From Thiobacillus sp. 63-78 (GTDB lineage: Bacteria > Pseudomonadota > Gammaproteobacteria > Burkholderiales > Thiobacillaceae), in the NCBI GenBank assembly GCA_001899765.1, contig MKWM01000035.1, positions 1 to 41,306 of the forward strand: a stretch of DNA of 41,306 bases. The letters are read 5' to 3'. Under the pieces are notes generated by a model. The model was not told the DNA's origin. It worked only from the letters and a program-made list of their open reading frames with translations, and searched no databases. Both the position numbers and the translations under genes were made by a program. Position 1 is the stretch's first letter. Each line of letters begins with the position of its first letter. Positions 25,508-35,838 of this stretch are shown piece by piece.

Positions 25508-26107
25508 ATGATGACCCTGTATTCCGGCAGTACCTGTCCGTACAGCCACCGCTGCCGCATCGTCCTGTTCGAAAAGGACATGGACTTCGAAATCATCGAT
25601 GTGGACATGCACAACAAGCCGGAAGAAATTGCCAGCATCAGCCCCAATGGCAGAATGCCGGTACTGGTCGAGCGCGACCTGATCCTGACCGAATCCAACA
25701 TCATCAATGAATACATCGATGAGCGTTTTCCGCATCCGCAGCTGATGCCGCCGGACCCGGTCATGCGCGCCCGCGCTCGCCTCGTCCTGTTCAATTTCGA
25801 GCAGGACCTGTTCACCCATGTCAACTTGCTGGAACACAGTCTCGGCAAGAGTTCCGACAAGGCGCGCCAGGAAATTCGTGACAGCCTGTCCCAGCTCACG
25901 CCGATCCTGACCAAACAGAAATACCTGATGAACGACGAGTTCTCCATGCTGGATGTGGCGATCGCCCCGCTGCTGTGGCGGCTTGAGCATTACGGCATCG
26001 AATTGCCGAAAGTGGCCGCGCCGGTACTCAAGTATCGCGAGCGGCTGTTCAGCCGTCCTGCCTTCATCAACGCACTGACGCCCACCGAAAAGGCGTTGCG
26101 CAAATAA
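25508..26107 (+). CDS. sspA: Stringent starvation protein A (glutathione S-transferase fold)
   Basis: RNA-polymerase-associated regulator of stationary-phase and stress transcription in E. coli. The 199-residue protein has the GST-like N-terminal domain MMTLYSGSTCPYSHRCRIVLFEKDMDFEIIDVD and an all-helical C-terminal domain. Two adjacent ATGs (25508, 25511) are possible starts, with GAGAGG upstream. It is followed 19 bp later by sspB, the conserved partner. Placement right after petABC is common in betaproteobacteria. Confidence 0.95.
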   Translation: MMTLYSGSTCPYSHRCRIVLFEKDMDFEIIDVDMHNKPEEIASISPNGRMPVLVERDLILTESNIINEYIDERFPHPQLMPPDPVMRARARLVLFNFEQDLFTHVNLLEHSLGKSSDKARQEIRDSLSQLTPILTKQKYLMNDEFSMLDVAIAPLLWRLEHYGIELPKVAAPVLKYRERLFSRPAFINALTPTEKALRK

Positions 26108-26126
26108 ACGGGCAGAAGGGGCTGCG

Positions 26127-26534
26127 ATGGCAGAGATTTCAACCAAGCCATACCTGATCCGTGCATTGTACGAATGGTGCACGGACTCGGGCTATACCCC
26201 GCAGCTGCTGATCATGGTCGATGCGCGCACGCGCGTGCCGCCGGGATTCGTCAAGGATGGACAGATCGTCCTCAACATCAGTGCCGGCGCCACGCGCAAT
26301 CTCACCCTTGAAAACGACTGGATCCAGTTTTCGGCGCGGTTCGCGGGTGTCTCGCACGAGATAGCCGTTCCGGTTGATCGGGTGGCGGCCATTTTTGCGC
26401 GCGAAAATGGCCAGGGACTGCATTTCGAACCGATCGATGCGCCCGAATCACCCGAACAGCCCCCGGTTTCCACCATGCCGGATGATCCGTCTACGCCACC
26501 CCGTGGCAGACCCTCGCTCAAAGTCGTCAAGTAA
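26127..26534 (+). CDS. sspB: ClpXP adaptor / specificity-enhancing factor SspB
   Basis: Adaptor that delivers ssrA-tagged proteins to ClpXP. The 135-residue protein has the substrate-binding domain (YLIRALYEWCTDSGYTPQLL, GQIVLNISAGATRNL, FSARFAGVSHEIAVPV). A flexible Pro/Asp-rich linker follows, then the C-terminal ClpX-binding tail GRPSLKVVK. The tail is intact, so it should be functional. It is in an operon with sspA. Confidence 0.95.
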   Translation: MAEISTKPYLIRALYEWCTDSGYTPQLLIMVDARTRVPPGFVKDGQIVLNISAGATRNLTLENDWIQFSARFAGVSHEIAVPVDRVAAIFARENGQGLHFEPIDAPESPEQPPVSTMPDDPSTPPRGRPSLKVVK

Positions 26535-26543
26535 TTCAGGTAA

Positions 26544-26574
26544 TTGCTCGACAGACGCATGACATCGCTATAAT
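26544..26574 (+). promoter_or_regulatory. Promoter for tRNA-Thr
   Basis: A perfect TATAAT (26569-26574) sits 10 bp before the mature tRNA. TTGCTC (26544-26549) is the best -35 candidate, at a long 19-bp spacing. Confidence 0.55.
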
Positions 26575-26584
26575 GGCGGCCGTC

Positions 26585-26660
26585 GCCGCTTTAGCTCAGT
26601 TGGTAGAGCAACCGCCTTGTAAGCGGTAGGTCGTCAGTTCGAATCCGACAAGCGGCACCA
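26585..26660 (+). tRNA. tRNA-Thr (anticodon TGT)
   Basis: A 76-nt cloverleaf with the 3' CCA encoded. The acceptor GCCGCTT (26585-26591) pairs with AAGCGGC (26650-26656), followed by discriminator A and CCA. The D loop has AGCTCAGTTGGTAGAGC. The anticodon stem ACCGC/GCGGT holds loop CTTGTAA with anticodon TGT (26618-26620). The T arm contains GTTCGAATC. It stands alone, with its own promoter and terminator. Confidence 0.98.
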
Positions 26661-26694
26661 CTTCCCAGTACGCCCGTTATCACGCAGTCACCTG

Positions 26695-26727
26695 AACCCG
26701 CATCGGGCAATGGATGACGGGTTTTTT
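26695..26727 (+). terminator. Terminator downstream of tRNA-Thr
   Basis: AACCCGCATC (26695-26704) pairs with GATG-A-CGGGTT (26713-26723) with one bulged A and an 8-nt loop. A T run (26722-26727) follows. It lies 35 bp after the tRNA and 19 bp before the end of the convergent fabI. Confidence 0.75.
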
Positions 26728-26745
26728 CCGGGGCGAATGAGTGCG

Positions 26746-27525
26746 CTATTCAGCCCCTGCGGTCGAGTTGAATCCGGCGTCGACGTAGGTGATCCCGCCG
26801 GTGATTCCGGATGCCAGATCGGAGAGCAGGAAGGCCGCGGCATTGCCCACTTCGTCTATCGTCACGTTGCGGCGGAGCGGTGCATTCTGGGCAACAAGAT
26901 CGAGTTTCTCGCCGAAATTGGCGATGCCGCTGGCAGCCAGCGTCTTGATCGGGCCAGCCGACACCGCGTTGACGCGGATGCCCTTGGGCCCCAGGCTTTG
27001 CGCCATGTAGTACACGCTGGATTCCAGGCTGGCCTTGGCCAGGCCCATGACGTTGTAGTTTGGAACGGAGCGGATCGCGCCCAGATAGGACATGGTCAGC
27101 AGTGCGGCCTTGCGGCCTTCCATCATCGGCAGGGCCGCCTTGGCCAAGGCGGCAAAGCTGTAGGAGCTGATGTCATGAGCGATGCGGAAATTTTCCCGGG
27201 TGACGCAGTCGAGATAGTCCCCGGCCAGCGCTTCCCGTGGGGCAAAGGCGATCGAGTGCACCAGGCCGTCCAGGTTGTCCCAGTGTTTGCCCAGTTCGGT
27301 AAACAGCGTCTCGATCTGCTCGTCGCTGCCGACGTCGCACGGAAACACCAGGCTGGAGTCGAATTCTCCGGCAAATCCGATCACGCGATCCTTGATCCGG
27401 TCGCTCTGGTAGGTGAAGGCCAGTTCGGCACCCTCGCGCCTGCATGCCGAGGCGATCCCGTAGGCGATGGACCGGTTGGATATCACACCCGTGATCAGCA
27501 AGCGTTTTCCTGCAAGAAATCCCAT
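26746..27525 (-). CDS. fabI: Enoyl-[acyl-carrier-protein] reductase (NADH), FabI
   Basis: Reduces enoyl-ACP in the last step of each fatty-acid elongation cycle. The 259-residue atypical short-chain dehydrogenase has [15 protein letters not shown] at the NADH site. The FabI-specific Tyr-x6-Lys pair is in [15 protein letters not shown], and the [13 protein letters not shown] loop covers the substrate. The ATG at 27525 ([13 protein letters not shown]) is the family start. It is convergent with tRNA-Thr and divergent from the ABC importer. A minus-strand TATAAT about 35 bp upstream is a -10 candidate. Confidence 0.96.
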   Translation of the reverse strand: MGFLAGKRLLITGVISNRSIAYGIASACRREGAELAFTYQSDRIKDRVIGFAGEFDSSLVFPCDVGSDEQIETLFTELGKHWDNLDGLVHSIAFAPREALAGDYLDCVTRENFRIAHDISSYSFAALAKAALPMMEGRKAALLTMSYLGAIRSVPNYNVMGLAKASLESSVYYMAQSLGPKGIRVNAVSAGPIKTLAASGIANFGEKLDLVAQNAPLRRNVTIDEVGNAAAFLLSDLASGITGGITYVDAGFNSTAGAE

Positions 27526-27603
27526 GATGGTCTCGAACAAAGAGTTGTGTAGCCGGGGATTATAACGGCTGACGTTGATGGCGCGCTTGGGTACACTGGC
27601 GCC

Positions 27604-29766
27604 ATGGTGCGCATGGGAGCGATTTTATTGAAGACAGGTCTGTTGGCGCTGGGCCTGGGCCTGATCGCAGGCTGCTCCGGCAGCTGGAACAATCCTTATC
27701 CCGGCAGCGATGCGCACGCCAACGTGTTGTACAGCGCGTTTTCCGAACGTCCCAAGCATCTCGATCCGGCACGCTCCTACAGTTCGAATGAAGCCGAATT
27801 TACCGGACAGATTTACGAACCGCCCCTGCAATACCATTTCCTCAAGCGCCCGTATGCGCTGATTCCGCTGACCGCCGAAGCCGTGCCCCGGCCGCGCTAT
27901 TTCGACGCGGCAGGCAGACCGCTCGCGGACGACGCCCCTTCGGCCGCCATCGCCGAAAGCGTATACGAAATCCGGATTCGCCCGGGTATCCGCTATCAGC
28001 CGCATCCGGCATTCGCCCGCGACGCGGCGGGCCATTATCGTTATCTTGCGCTGGACTCGGATGCGCTGGCGGGAAAAAGACAGATCAGCGATTTCGCGCA
28101 CAGGGGTACCCGCGAACTCGTCGCGGCCGACTACGTCTATCAGCTCAAGCGGCTGGCGAATCCCCGCGTGAGCTCACCGATTTTCGGGCTGATGTCCGAG
28201 CACATTGTCGGCCTGAAAGCGCTTGGCGACGCCCTGCAGAAGGCCTCCACGGCGCATCCCGCGGCGGAGCTGAATCTGAACGATTTTCCGCTGGCGGGCG
28301 CGGAAGTGGTGGATCGCTACACGTACCGGATCCACATCAAGGGAAAATACCCGCAATTCATCTACTGGCTGGCGATGCCTTTTTTTGCGCCGGTTCCGTG
28401 GGAAGCCGATGTCTTTTACGCGCAGCCCGGCATGGCGGACCGCAATCTCACGCTCGACTGGCAGCCGGTCGGAACCGGCCCCTACTACCTGGCGGAGAAT
28501 GATCCCAACCGCCGCATGGTGCTGAAAAAAAATCCCTACTTCCATGGCGAGTCCTATCCCGCGGACGGCGATGCGGCGGATCGTCAGGCGGGGCTACTGG
28601 CGGATGCCGGCAAGCCGCTGCCGTTCGTGGACGAGGCCGTGTTCAGCCTGGAAAAGGAAACCATTCCCTACTGGAGCAAGTTCCTGCAGGGCTATTACGA
28701 TAGCTCGGGCATCAGTTCGGACAGCTTCGACCAGGCCGTACAGTTCTCGGCGGGCGGCGATCCGCGGCTGACCGACAGCATGCGGGAGAAGGGTATCCAT
28801 CTCGTGACTGCGGTAGCGGCTTCGATCTGGTACGTGGGGTTCAACATGCTCGATCCGGTGGTGGGCGGTCAGGGTGAGGATCGCCGCAAGCTGAGGCAGG
28901 CCATCTCCATCGCGTTCGACTACGACGAATTCATTTCCATTTTCCTGAACGGCCGCGGTATTCCGGCGCAGGGACCGATCCCGCCCGGCCTGTTCGGATA
29001 CGTCGATGGCGTGGCAGGCTTGAATCCGTACGTGTACGAAGCGCAAGGCGGCAAGATCGTCAGACATCCCATCGAGATGGCGAAAAAACTGCTGGCCGAG
29101 GCGGGCTATCCCAATGGCCGCAACGCCCGGACCGGCGAGCCGCTGGTGCTCTATTTCGACACCATGGCGAGCGGCCCCGACACCAAGTCGCGGCTCGACT
29201 GGATGAAGAAGCAGCTCGACAAGCTCAACGTGCAACTGGTCGTGCGCGGCACGGATTACAACCGCTTCCAGGACAAGATGCGCAAGGGCAACGCGCAGTT
29301 GTTCGAATGGGGCTGGAATGCCGATTATCCCGATCCGGAAAATTTCTTCTTCCTGCTGTATGGTTCGAACAAGAAAGTGGCCACCGGCGGCGAGAATGCC
29401 GCCAACTATGACAATCCGGAATTCGACCGCCTGTTCGAGCGGATGAAGGACATGGACAACGGACCCGAACGCCAGCAGGTGATCAATGCCATGCTCGGGA
29501 TCGTGCGCCGTGACGCGCCCTGGATCTTTGCCTACTACCCCAAATCCTTTGGCCTGCGCCATGACTGGGTACATAACGTCAAGCCCAACCTGATGGCCAA
29601 CAATACGCTCAAATACCGTCGTATCGACCCCGACCTGCGGGCAGTCCGGCGTGCGGAATGGAACCATCCCGTACTGTGGCCGATCGTGCTGCTGGCGGGC
29701 GGGCTGGTTGCCCTCGTCGCGCCGGCCGCGATGGCCTGGCGGCGGCGTGAAAGAACGACTGCCTGA
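27604..29766 (+). CDS. Family 5 peptide-type substrate-binding lipoprotein with an extra C-terminal membrane segment
   Basis: Extracytoplasmic solute-binding protein of an Opp/Dpp/Yej-like importer, 720 residues, longer than the usual 520-610. A lipoprotein signal ends in the lipobox LIAGC (C24). The SBP_bac_5 body shows [22 protein letters not shown] and [26 protein letters not shown]. Unusually, the C-terminus has a hydrophobic span (about residues 690-711) and then arginines (WRRRERTTA). This would make it doubly anchored. The start is uncertain: ATGs at 27604 and 27613 lack a good ribosome site, and a TTG at 27628 preceded by GGGAG fits a shorter lipoprotein signal. Its stop overlaps the permease start. 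Confidence 0.88.
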   Translation: MVRMGAILLKTGLLALGLGLIAGCSGSWNNPYPGSDAHANVLYSAFSERPKHLDPARSYSSNEAEFTGQIYEPPLQYHFLKRPYALIPLTAEAVPRPRYFDAAGRPLADDAPSAAIAESVYEIRIRPGIRYQPHPAFARDAAGHYRYLALDSDALAGKRQISDFAHRGTRELVAADYVYQLKRLANPRVSSPIFGLMSEHIVGLKALGDALQKASTAHPAAELNLNDFPLAGAEVVDRYTYRIHIKGKYPQFIYWLAMPFFAPVPWEADVFYAQPGMADRNLTLDWQPVGTGPYYLAENDPNRRMVLKKNPYFHGESYPADGDAADRQAGLLADAGKPLPFVDEAVFSLEKETIPYWSKFLQGYYDSSGISSDSFDQAVQFSAGGDPRLTDSMREKGIHLVTAVAASIWYVGFNMLDPVVGGQGEDRRKLRQAISIAFDYDEFISIFLNGRGIPAQGPIPPGLFGYVDGVAGLNPYVYEAQGGKIVRHPIEMAKKLLAEAGYPNGRNARTGEPLVLYFDTMASGPDTKSRLDWMKKQLDKLNVQLVVRGTDYNRFQDKMRKGNAQLFEWGWNADYPDPENFFFLLYGSNKKVATGGENAANYDNPEFDRLFERMKDMDNGPERQQVINAMLGIVRRDAPWIFAYYPKSFGLRHDWVHNVKPNLMANNTLKYRRIDPDLRAVRRAEWNHPVLWPIVLLAGGLVALVAPAAMAWRRRERTTA

Positions 29767-30743
29767 TGTTTGCCTATATCCTGCGCCGTCTTCTGTATGC
29801 CGTTCCGATCCTGATCGGCGTCAACCTGCTGACCTTCGCCTTGTTCTTCGTCGTCAATACGCCGGACGACATGGCGCGGCTGCAGCTCGGCGCCAAGCAT
29901 GTGACGGCGGATGCGATCGAACGCTGGAAGGTCGAGCACGGCTACGACAAACCACTTTTTCTGAATACCCAGGCGACCGGCAGCGCGCAGTTGACCGACA
30001 CGATCTTTTTCCGCCATTCGGCCACCATGTTCGTGTTCAGGTTCGGCAAAGGCGACGACGGCCGCGACATCGCCAACGAAATCCGTATCCGCATGGGACC
30101 GAGTCTGGCGATTGCACTGCCGGTGCTCGTCATCGGTCTCATGGTCAACATCACCTTCGCCTTGCTGATGGTGTTTTTCCGCGCAACCTACCTCGATCTG
30201 TGGGGCGTGGTGCTGTGCGTGATCCTGATGTCGATCTCGGGGCTGTTCTACATCATCGCGGGACAGTATTTCATCGCCAAACTGTGGAATCTGCTGCCGA
30301 TTTCCGGCTTCGCCGGCGGAATAAACGGTCTCCGCTTCATTCTGCTGCCGGTCCTGGTCAGCGTGGTAGCGGGCATCGGCAGCGGATCGCGCTGGTACCG
30401 TACGATTTTCCTCGAGGAAATTGGCAAGGATTATGTACGTACCGCGCGTGCCAAGGGCTTGTCCGAGATTCGGGTATTGTTCCGCCACGTATTGAAGAAC
30501 GGGATGATTCCCATCCTGACGGGCGTGGTGGTGGTGTTGCCGCTGCTGTTCATGGGCAGTCTCATCACCGAATCCTTCTTCGGCATTCCGGGATTGGGCA
30601 GCTATACGATCGATGCGATCCAGGCCCAGGACTTCGCAGTGGTGAGGGCGATGGTTTTTCTGGGATCTTTCCTCTACATCGTGGGACTGATCCTCACGGA
30701 CATTTCCTATTCGTGGGTGGACCCCCGGGTGCGCTTGCGATGA
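29766..30743 (+). CDS. ABC importer inner-membrane permease, OppB/DppB type
   Basis: A 325-residue permease with six predicted spans beginning [24 protein letters not shown], the usual DppB start. The EAA-type loop that contacts the ATPase reads GKDYVRTARAKGLSEIRVLFRHVLKN (split motif near residues 220-245). A GSLITESFFGIPGLG segment follows, as in other members. The start shares one base with the upstream stop, and the downstream permease overlaps by 4 bp. The substrate is probably peptides but cannot be read from the sequence. Confidence 0.92.
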   Translation: MFAYILRRLLYAVPILIGVNLLTFALFFVVNTPDDMARLQLGAKHVTADAIERWKVEHGYDKPLFLNTQATGSAQLTDTIFFRHSATMFVFRFGKGDDGRDIANEIRIRMGPSLAIALPVLVIGLMVNITFALLMVFFRATYLDLWGVVLCVILMSISGLFYIIAGQYFIAKLWNLLPISGFAGGINGLRFILLPVLVSVVAGIGSGSRWYRTIFLEEIGKDYVRTARAKGLSEIRVLFRHVLKNGMIPILTGVVVVLPLLFMGSLITESFFGIPGLGSYTIDAIQAQDFAVVRAMVFLGSFLYIVGLILTDISYSWVDPRVRLR

Positions 30744-32161
30744 GCGTGGGAAGCTTCGACTTCGTGCCCGTCATCCTGTGGACCGACGCGCTGATTTTCG
30801 CGCTGCTGGGCGTGGTGCTGGCCCTGGTGTGGTTCATCCGGCGTCATCCGCACCTGCGCGCGCCGTGGAGGAGCGTGGCACGGCGCCCGATGACGGTCGG
30901 GGCCGCGCTGGTACTGGTGGTATTCGTGTTCATCGGCCTGCTCGATTCGTTGCACTACCGCGAAAAGCTCAGCGACAGTCTGCCCGGTCATCCGCAGTAT
31001 TCGGTCGAGGTGCTGTCCGCATTCGACGCACTGGTGGGGCGGCTGCGCACCCAGCAGGAGAAAACCTATTCCGCGCCGCTGGCGTTGCGACTGTACGCCA
31101 AGGAATTCATCGAGCGCGACGGCATGACCGTACGCGATTACCCGCGCTTGAAATACGGCGGTGCGCACCTGAAAAAGACCGATGCGCACGCATCCGATAT
31201 TGCCTGGCGTATTTTCGCTGGCCTGGGACAGGGGCTGGCGGCCAGCCTGCTTTTGTTCGGTCTGCTCGCCGCGTGGCAGGCGCGCCGTCACGATACGGCT
31301 TTCGGCGATTGGCTGGCTGCCTGGAGAACGGGCCATCTCGGCTGGCCTGGGCGGACGCTTGTGCTGGTCCTGGGACTCATGCTGATGCTGGGGGCGGCGA
31401 TGGCCCATCTTGCCGCGGACTATCATGTCTTCGGCACCGACAAGGTCGGGCAGGACGTGCTCTACATCAGCCTCAAGAGTATCCGTACCGGTCTGGTGAT
31501 CGGCACGCTCACCACGCTGGTCACGTTGCCGCTCGCGATTCTGCTGGGCATTGCGGCAGGCTATTTCCGGGGCTGGGTGGATGACGTCATCCAGTATGTC
31601 TACACCGTGCTGAATTCGATCCCGGGCGTGCTGCTGATCGCGTCGGCGGTACTCATCGTGCAGGTGGCGATCGAAGCCCACCCCCAGGTTTTTGATACGG
31701 CGGCGGCGCGTGCCGACATCCGTCTGCTGGCCTTGTGCCTGATCATGGGCGTGACCAGCTGGACCGGTCTGGCGCGCCTGCTGCGCGGCGAATCGCTGAA
31801 GTTGCGCACGCTCGATTATGTCGAGGCGGCGCGGGCATTCGGCGTATCGCATGTACGCATCATCAGCCGCCATATTTTCCCCAACGTGTTTCACCTCGTG
31901 CTGATTGCGGTCGTGCTGGATTTTTCCGGCCTGGTGCTGGCCGAGGCGGTGTTGTCCTATGTCGGCGTCGGGGTCGATCCCACCATGTACAGCTGGGGCA
32001 ACATGATCAACGGCGCGCGTCTCGAACTGGCGCGCGAGCCCGTCGTCTGGTGGCAGCTGGGGGCGGCCTTCGTTTTCATGTTTACCCTGGTGCTGGCGGC
32101 CAATCTGTTTGCAGACGGCGTGCGCGACGCCTTTGACCCGCGTCTGGAAGCGCGCAGATGA
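30740..32161 (+). CDS. ABC importer permease, OppC/DppC type, with a long N-terminal extension
   Basis: A 473-residue permease, against about 280-340 for DppC/OppC/YejE. The canonical part begins near VFGTDKVGQDVLY (about residues 230-242), a motif that usually lies within the first 60-100 residues. Before it are four hydrophobic segments (about 12-32, 52-68, 157-178, 205-222) and a hydrophilic stretch (about 70-155). The EAA loop is present as LDYVEAARAFGVSHVRIISRHIFPN. Overlaps of 4 bp on both sides show tight coupling. Confidence 0.9.
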   Translation: MSVGSFDFVPVILWTDALIFALLGVVLALVWFIRRHPHLRAPWRSVARRPMTVGAALVLVVFVFIGLLDSLHYREKLSDSLPGHPQYSVEVLSAFDALVGRLRTQQEKTYSAPLALRLYAKEFIERDGMTVRDYPRLKYGGAHLKKTDAHASDIAWRIFAGLGQGLAASLLLFGLLAAWQARRHDTAFGDWLAAWRTGHLGWPGRTLVLVLGLMLMLGAAMAHLAADYHVFGTDKVGQDVLYISLKSIRTGLVIGTLTTLVTLPLAILLGIAAGYFRGWVDDVIQYVYTVLNSIPGVLLIASAVLIVQVAIEAHPQVFDTAAARADIRLLALCLIMGVTSWTGLARLLRGESLKLRTLDYVEAARAFGVSHVRIISRHIFPNVFHLVLIAVVLDFSGLVLAEAVLSYVGVGVDPTMYSWGNMINGARLELAREPVVWWQLGAAFVFMFTLVLAANLFADGVRDAFDPRLEARR

Positions 32162-34137
32162 AGCCCTTGCTGCGGGTCGACACGCTGATCACGAAAATCG
32201 GTGCCGCAAGGGTGGTCGATGGCGTGTCGTTCCGCGTCGAGGCGGGCGAAACCTATGCCTTGCTGGGGGAGTCGGGCTGCGGCAAGTCGATCACGGCCTT
32301 ATCCCTCATGAGATTGTTGCCGGATGGCGGACGCATCGTGTCGGGCGCGGTGCGACTGGGCGACACCGATGTACTGGCGCTGCCCGAGCGCGAGATGCGG
32401 CGCGTGCGCGGCGGGCGGATGGCGATGGTGTTTCAGGAGCCGATGCTGGCACTCAATCCCGTCATCAGGGTGGGCGATCAGATCGGCGAGGCCCTGTCCC
32501 TGCATCAGGGGCTCGCCGGAGCGGCCGCGCGCGAGGCGGCGCGCGCATTGCTCGATTCGGTCGGAGTGCCGGATGCGGCGCGGCGGCTCGACACCTATCC
32601 GTTCGAGCTTTCGGGCGGGCTGCGCCAGCGCATGATGATCGCCATGGCGCTGGCGGGCGAACCCGAGTTGCTGATCGCCGACGAGCCGACGACTGCGCTC
32701 GATGTGACCATCCAGGCGCAGGTGCTCGGCGTGTTGCGCGATCTGCGCGCCACACGCCGGATGGGCATGCTGCTGATTACGCATGATCTCGGCGTGGTGG
32801 CCGAAAATGCCGATCGGGTGGGCGTGATGTATGCCGGCGAATTGCTGGAGGAGGGCGCGCGCGACGCTTTCTTCACCGCGCCGCAGCATCCCTACAGCCG
32901 CATGCTGTTCGAGGCCTTGCCGCGAACGGGCGATGGCGGGCGACTGGCGACCATCGCCGGCCAGGTGCCACGGCTCGATGCCCCCCTGCCCGGATGCCGT
33001 TTCGCACCGCGTTGCCCCTTTGCCATCGCGCGTTGCCGCGAGGAATCCCCTGGCTGGCGGGAACTGGGCGGGATGCGGGTACGCTGTCATCGGGCGGGCG
33101 AGCTGCCGACGGACAGCGTACGCGAACGCATCGCCCATTCCGCGACGGCGCATGTTCCGCAGACGCTACTGCAGGTGGAAGGGCTGAAGATGTATTTCCC
33201 GATCCGGCGTGGCGTGATCCCGCGTACGGTGGGGTATGTGCGTGCCGTCGACGGCGTGGACCTCGCTGTCCAGGCCGGTCGCACCCTGGCGCTGGTGGGC
33301 GAGTCGGGCTGCGGCAAGACGACGGTGGGGAAGGCATTGCTGCGGCTGATCGAGCCGACGGCTGGCACCATCATGCTGGGCGGCGAGACAGTGGCTGCGA
33401 AGCGCATGCCGGCACTGAGACGGCAGGCACAGATGGTCTTCCAGGATCCGTTCAGCTCGCTCAATCCGCGCATGCGCGTGGCGGACATCCTGCTCGAAGG
33501 CATGGAGGCCCTGGGCGTGGACACACGCGGCAAACGTCGCGGCGCCGTGGCCCGGCTGCTGAGTCAGGTCGGGTTGCCGGACGACGCGGGCGACCGCTAT
33601 CCCCATGCCTTCTCGGGCGGGCAGCGGCAGCGCATCGCGATCGCGCGGGCGCTGGCGGTCTCGCCCCGGCTCGTGATCTGCGACGAGCCGACCAGTGCGC
33701 TCGACGTGTCGGTACAGGCGCAGATATTGAATCTGCTGAAAGATCTGCAGGACGATCTCGGCCTGGCCTATCTTTTCATCACGCACAATCTTGCCGTGGT
33801 GGAGTATCTGGCGCATGAAGTGGCGGTCATGTATCTCGGACGCATCGTCGAGCAGGGCCCGGCCGGCGCGGTGTTGCACACGCCGCGCCACCCTTACACG
33901 CAGGCGCTGGTCGGCGCGCTGCCGCGCATCGAGCCGCACGCCGGACGGCGCATCATTCGTCTGGCGGGTGACCAGCCTTCGCCGCTCAACCCGCCTGCCG
34001 GTTGCCATTTCCACCCGCGTTGTCCGCATGCCAGCGCGATATGCCGGCAAACCTATCCGCAACAGACCGATCTGGGCGGGGGGCATTGGGTACGTTGCCA
34101 CTGGGTGGCGGAGCAGGGGAAAGATTTTCCGGGATGA
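32158..34137 (+). CDS. Fused peptide ABC importer ATPase (OppD-OppF/YejF type)
   Basis: A 659-residue protein carrying both nucleotide-binding domains in one chain, like YejF. Half 1 has Walker A GESGCGKS (37-44), signature [10 protein letters not shown] and Walker [15 protein letters not shown]-terminal oligopeptide-transporter box ([14 protein letters not shown]) follows. Half 2 has GESGCGKTT (about 381-389), FSGGQRQRI and [12 protein letters not shown], and ends with a second Cys-rich box ([14 protein letters not shown]). It is the last gene of the four-gene importer operon and is convergent with mltD. Confidence 0.94.
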   Translation: MKPLLRVDTLITKIGAARVVDGVSFRVEAGETYALLGESGCGKSITALSLMRLLPDGGRIVSGAVRLGDTDVLALPEREMRRVRGGRMAMVFQEPMLALNPVIRVGDQIGEALSLHQGLAGAAAREAARALLDSVGVPDAARRLDTYPFELSGGLRQRMMIAMALAGEPELLIADEPTTALDVTIQAQVLGVLRDLRATRRMGMLLITHDLGVVAENADRVGVMYAGELLEEGARDAFFTAPQHPYSRMLFEALPRTGDGGRLATIAGQVPRLDAPLPGCRFAPRCPFAIARCREESPGWRELGGMRVRCHRAGELPTDSVRERIAHSATAHVPQTLLQVEGLKMYFPIRRGVIPRTVGYVRAVDGVDLAVQAGRTLALVGESGCGKTTVGKALLRLIEPTAGTIMLGGETVAAKRMPALRRQAQMVFQDPFSSLNPRMRVADILLEGMEALGVDTRGKRRGAVARLLSQVGLPDDAGDRYPHAFSGGQRQRIAIARALAVSPRLVICDEPTSALDVSVQAQILNLLKDLQDDLGLAYLFITHNLAVVEYLAHEVAVMYLGRIVEQGPAGAVLHTPRHPYTQALVGALPRIEPHAGRRIIRLAGDQPSPLNPPAGCHFHPRCPHASAICRQTYPQQTDLGGGHWVRCHWVAEQGKDFPG

Positions 34138-34208
34138 TACGGGGGTGACTGCAACAGGGGAAAAGCGGGCCCGCCGCGCCCGATGAAGGGCGCAGGAGGA
34201 GATTTCGT

Positions 34209-35783
34209 TCAGGGGTTCCTGACGATCATCTGCTGCCCTGCATGGACCGTGCTGTTTTTGCTGAAAACGGGATTCCATCGCCTGAGATTGGTCAGGCTGA
34301 CATCGAAGCGGCGAGCGATGGCACTTAGCGTGTCGCCCTGCTGGACGATATAGCGTGACGGGATGGCCGATGTAGCGATGCGGGGCGTGAACGCAACGGA
34401 TTGGAGGGGGGCGGCGTCTCCCTGGTCCGCCCCCGCTCCCGTGGGGAGCAGCAGGGTCTGGCCGATCGTGAGACGGTCATCAAGCCCGGGATTGGCGTCG
34501 CCGAGCGCGGCGACGGTGAGACCGTAACGGCGGGCGATGCTGAACAAGGTGTCGCCTCGTTGTACTTCGATACGGGTTGGCGCGGCGGCGGCGGGCGGGA
34601 CGGTACTGGTTTTTTCCATGATCGCGCCGTGGTTCCTGACGGGCACCAGTATGGTCTGATCGCGCACCAGTTTGCCGTGCTTCACATGAAGCTGGTTGTG
34701 TTCTTCCAGCCTGGCGAGATCGATTCCGTATTGTCTCGCAATGGCCGCGGGGCGCGCGCCTTTTTGGGCGGAATAAGGTTGCCAGGAATCCCAGCTGCCC
34801 GTTTGCAGGTTGCGCTGGAAAGCGTCGGTTCTGGCAACCGGTACCAGCAGGTTGACCGGCGCGTCGGAGCGGATGAGCTTGCGTGGAAAGGCGGCGTTGA
34901 GGGCGATGAATTCATCGCTGCTGATGCCTGCCAGCCGGGCAGCGGAACGGATGTCCATGCTCGCGGACCGCAGGATGACCTGTCTGAAATAGGGCTGGTT
35001 GGGAAGCGTGTCGATGACGATCCCGTAGTGTTCCGGATGGCTGATCAGGTTTCTGATGGCGAGGAGCTTGGGCACGTAATGCCGGGTTTCACTGGGCAGG
35101 GGCAGACTGGCGTAATTGGTCGGCAGACCTTGCTGGACATTCTTTTCGATGGCGCGGGCGACGCACCCTTCGCCGCAGTTGTATGCCGCCAGTGCCAGTT
35201 TCCAGTCGCCGAAATCCAGGTAGAGCTTGCCCAGGTAATCGAGCGCGGCTTCGGTGGCGGCGGTAAAGTCGCGGCGGCCGTCGTACCAGGTGTCCTGGCG
35301 GAGCCCATAGTGACGGCCGGTGGACGGGATGAACTGCCAGATTCCGGACGCCGCGGAAGGCGATTCGGCGGCGGGATTGAAGGCGCTTTCGACCATCGGC
35401 AACAGGGCGATTTCCATCGGCATGGCACGGCGATCGAGTTCCTGAACGATATGGAACAGGTAGCGGCGCGAACGATCGAGCATGCGGCGCACGTAGTCCG
35501 GCCGGGCGGCGTACCAGGATTCATGCAGGGCGACGAGCGGATTTCCCGAGGTGTCGCCGTCGATCTTGAATCCGCTGCGGATACGGTCCCAGACGTCGTC
35601 CGCACTGGCGGTTTCGGGTGTGGCTTCGCCGACCGACGCGTCGCCGTCCGGGTCGGCGTCCCATTCCAGCGTCTGGATTCCCGCTCCGGTATCGGCCGCA
35701 TGCGCCGACGGGAGGGAGAGCAGCGCAAGCATGGCCGCGCCGAGCAGATTCAATTTGATTTTAGCCAATTGGATTCCGGGCAA
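34209..35783 (-). CDS. mltD: Membrane-bound lytic murein transglycosylase D (MltD) with LysM repeats
   Basis: Periplasmic enzyme that cleaves peptidoglycan to 1,6-anhydro-muropeptides. The 524-residue protein has a signal peptide (LNLLGAAMLALLSLPSAHA) and an SLT domain with catalytic Glu in LPMVESAFNP, GIWQFIPSTGRHYGL and LAAYNCGEGCV. Two clear C-terminal LysM domains (RIEVQRGDTLFSIARRYGL and SRYIVQQGDTLSAIARRFDV) and one degenerate LysM around residue 340 follow. The signal ends AHA with no lipobox cysteine, unlike E. coli MltD. Translation probably starts at a TTG (35783) with GGGAG seven bases before it. It lies 55 bp downstream of gloB on the same strand, as in E. coli. Confidence 0.94.
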   Translation of the reverse strand: MPGIQLAKIKLNLLGAAMLALLSLPSAHAADTGAGIQTLEWDADPDGDASVGEATPETASADDVWDRIRSGFKIDGDTSGNPLVALHESWYAARPDYVRRMLDRSRRYLFHIVQELDRRAMPMEIALLPMVESAFNPAAESPSAASGIWQFIPSTGRHYGLRQDTWYDGRRDFTAATEAALDYLGKLYLDFGDWKLALAAYNCGEGCVARAIEKNVQQGLPTNYASLPLPSETRHYVPKLLAIRNLISHPEHYGIVIDTLPNQPYFRQVILRSASMDIRSAARLAGISSDEFIALNAAFPRKLIRSDAPVNLLVPVARTDAFQRNLQTGSWDSWQPYSAQKGARPAAIARQYGIDLARLEEHNQLHVKHGKLVRDQTILVPVRNHGAIMEKTSTVPPAAAAPTRIEVQRGDTLFSIARRYGLTVAALGDANPGLDDRLTIGQTLLLPTGAGADQGDAAPLQSVAFTPRIATSAIPSRYIVQQGDTLSAIARRFDVSLTNLRRWNPVFSKNSTVHAGQQMIVRNP

Positions 35784-35838
35784 AGACGGTCTCCCGTACG
35801 CTATAACCTAGGCATCCTAAGGGGCAGGAGGCGCCTGG

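Noticed and set aside
34138..34208. A terminator between the ABC ATPase gene and mltD (GCGCCC/GGGCGC hairpin).
   Set aside because: The stem is short and has no T run; nothing else in the gap supports a terminator.
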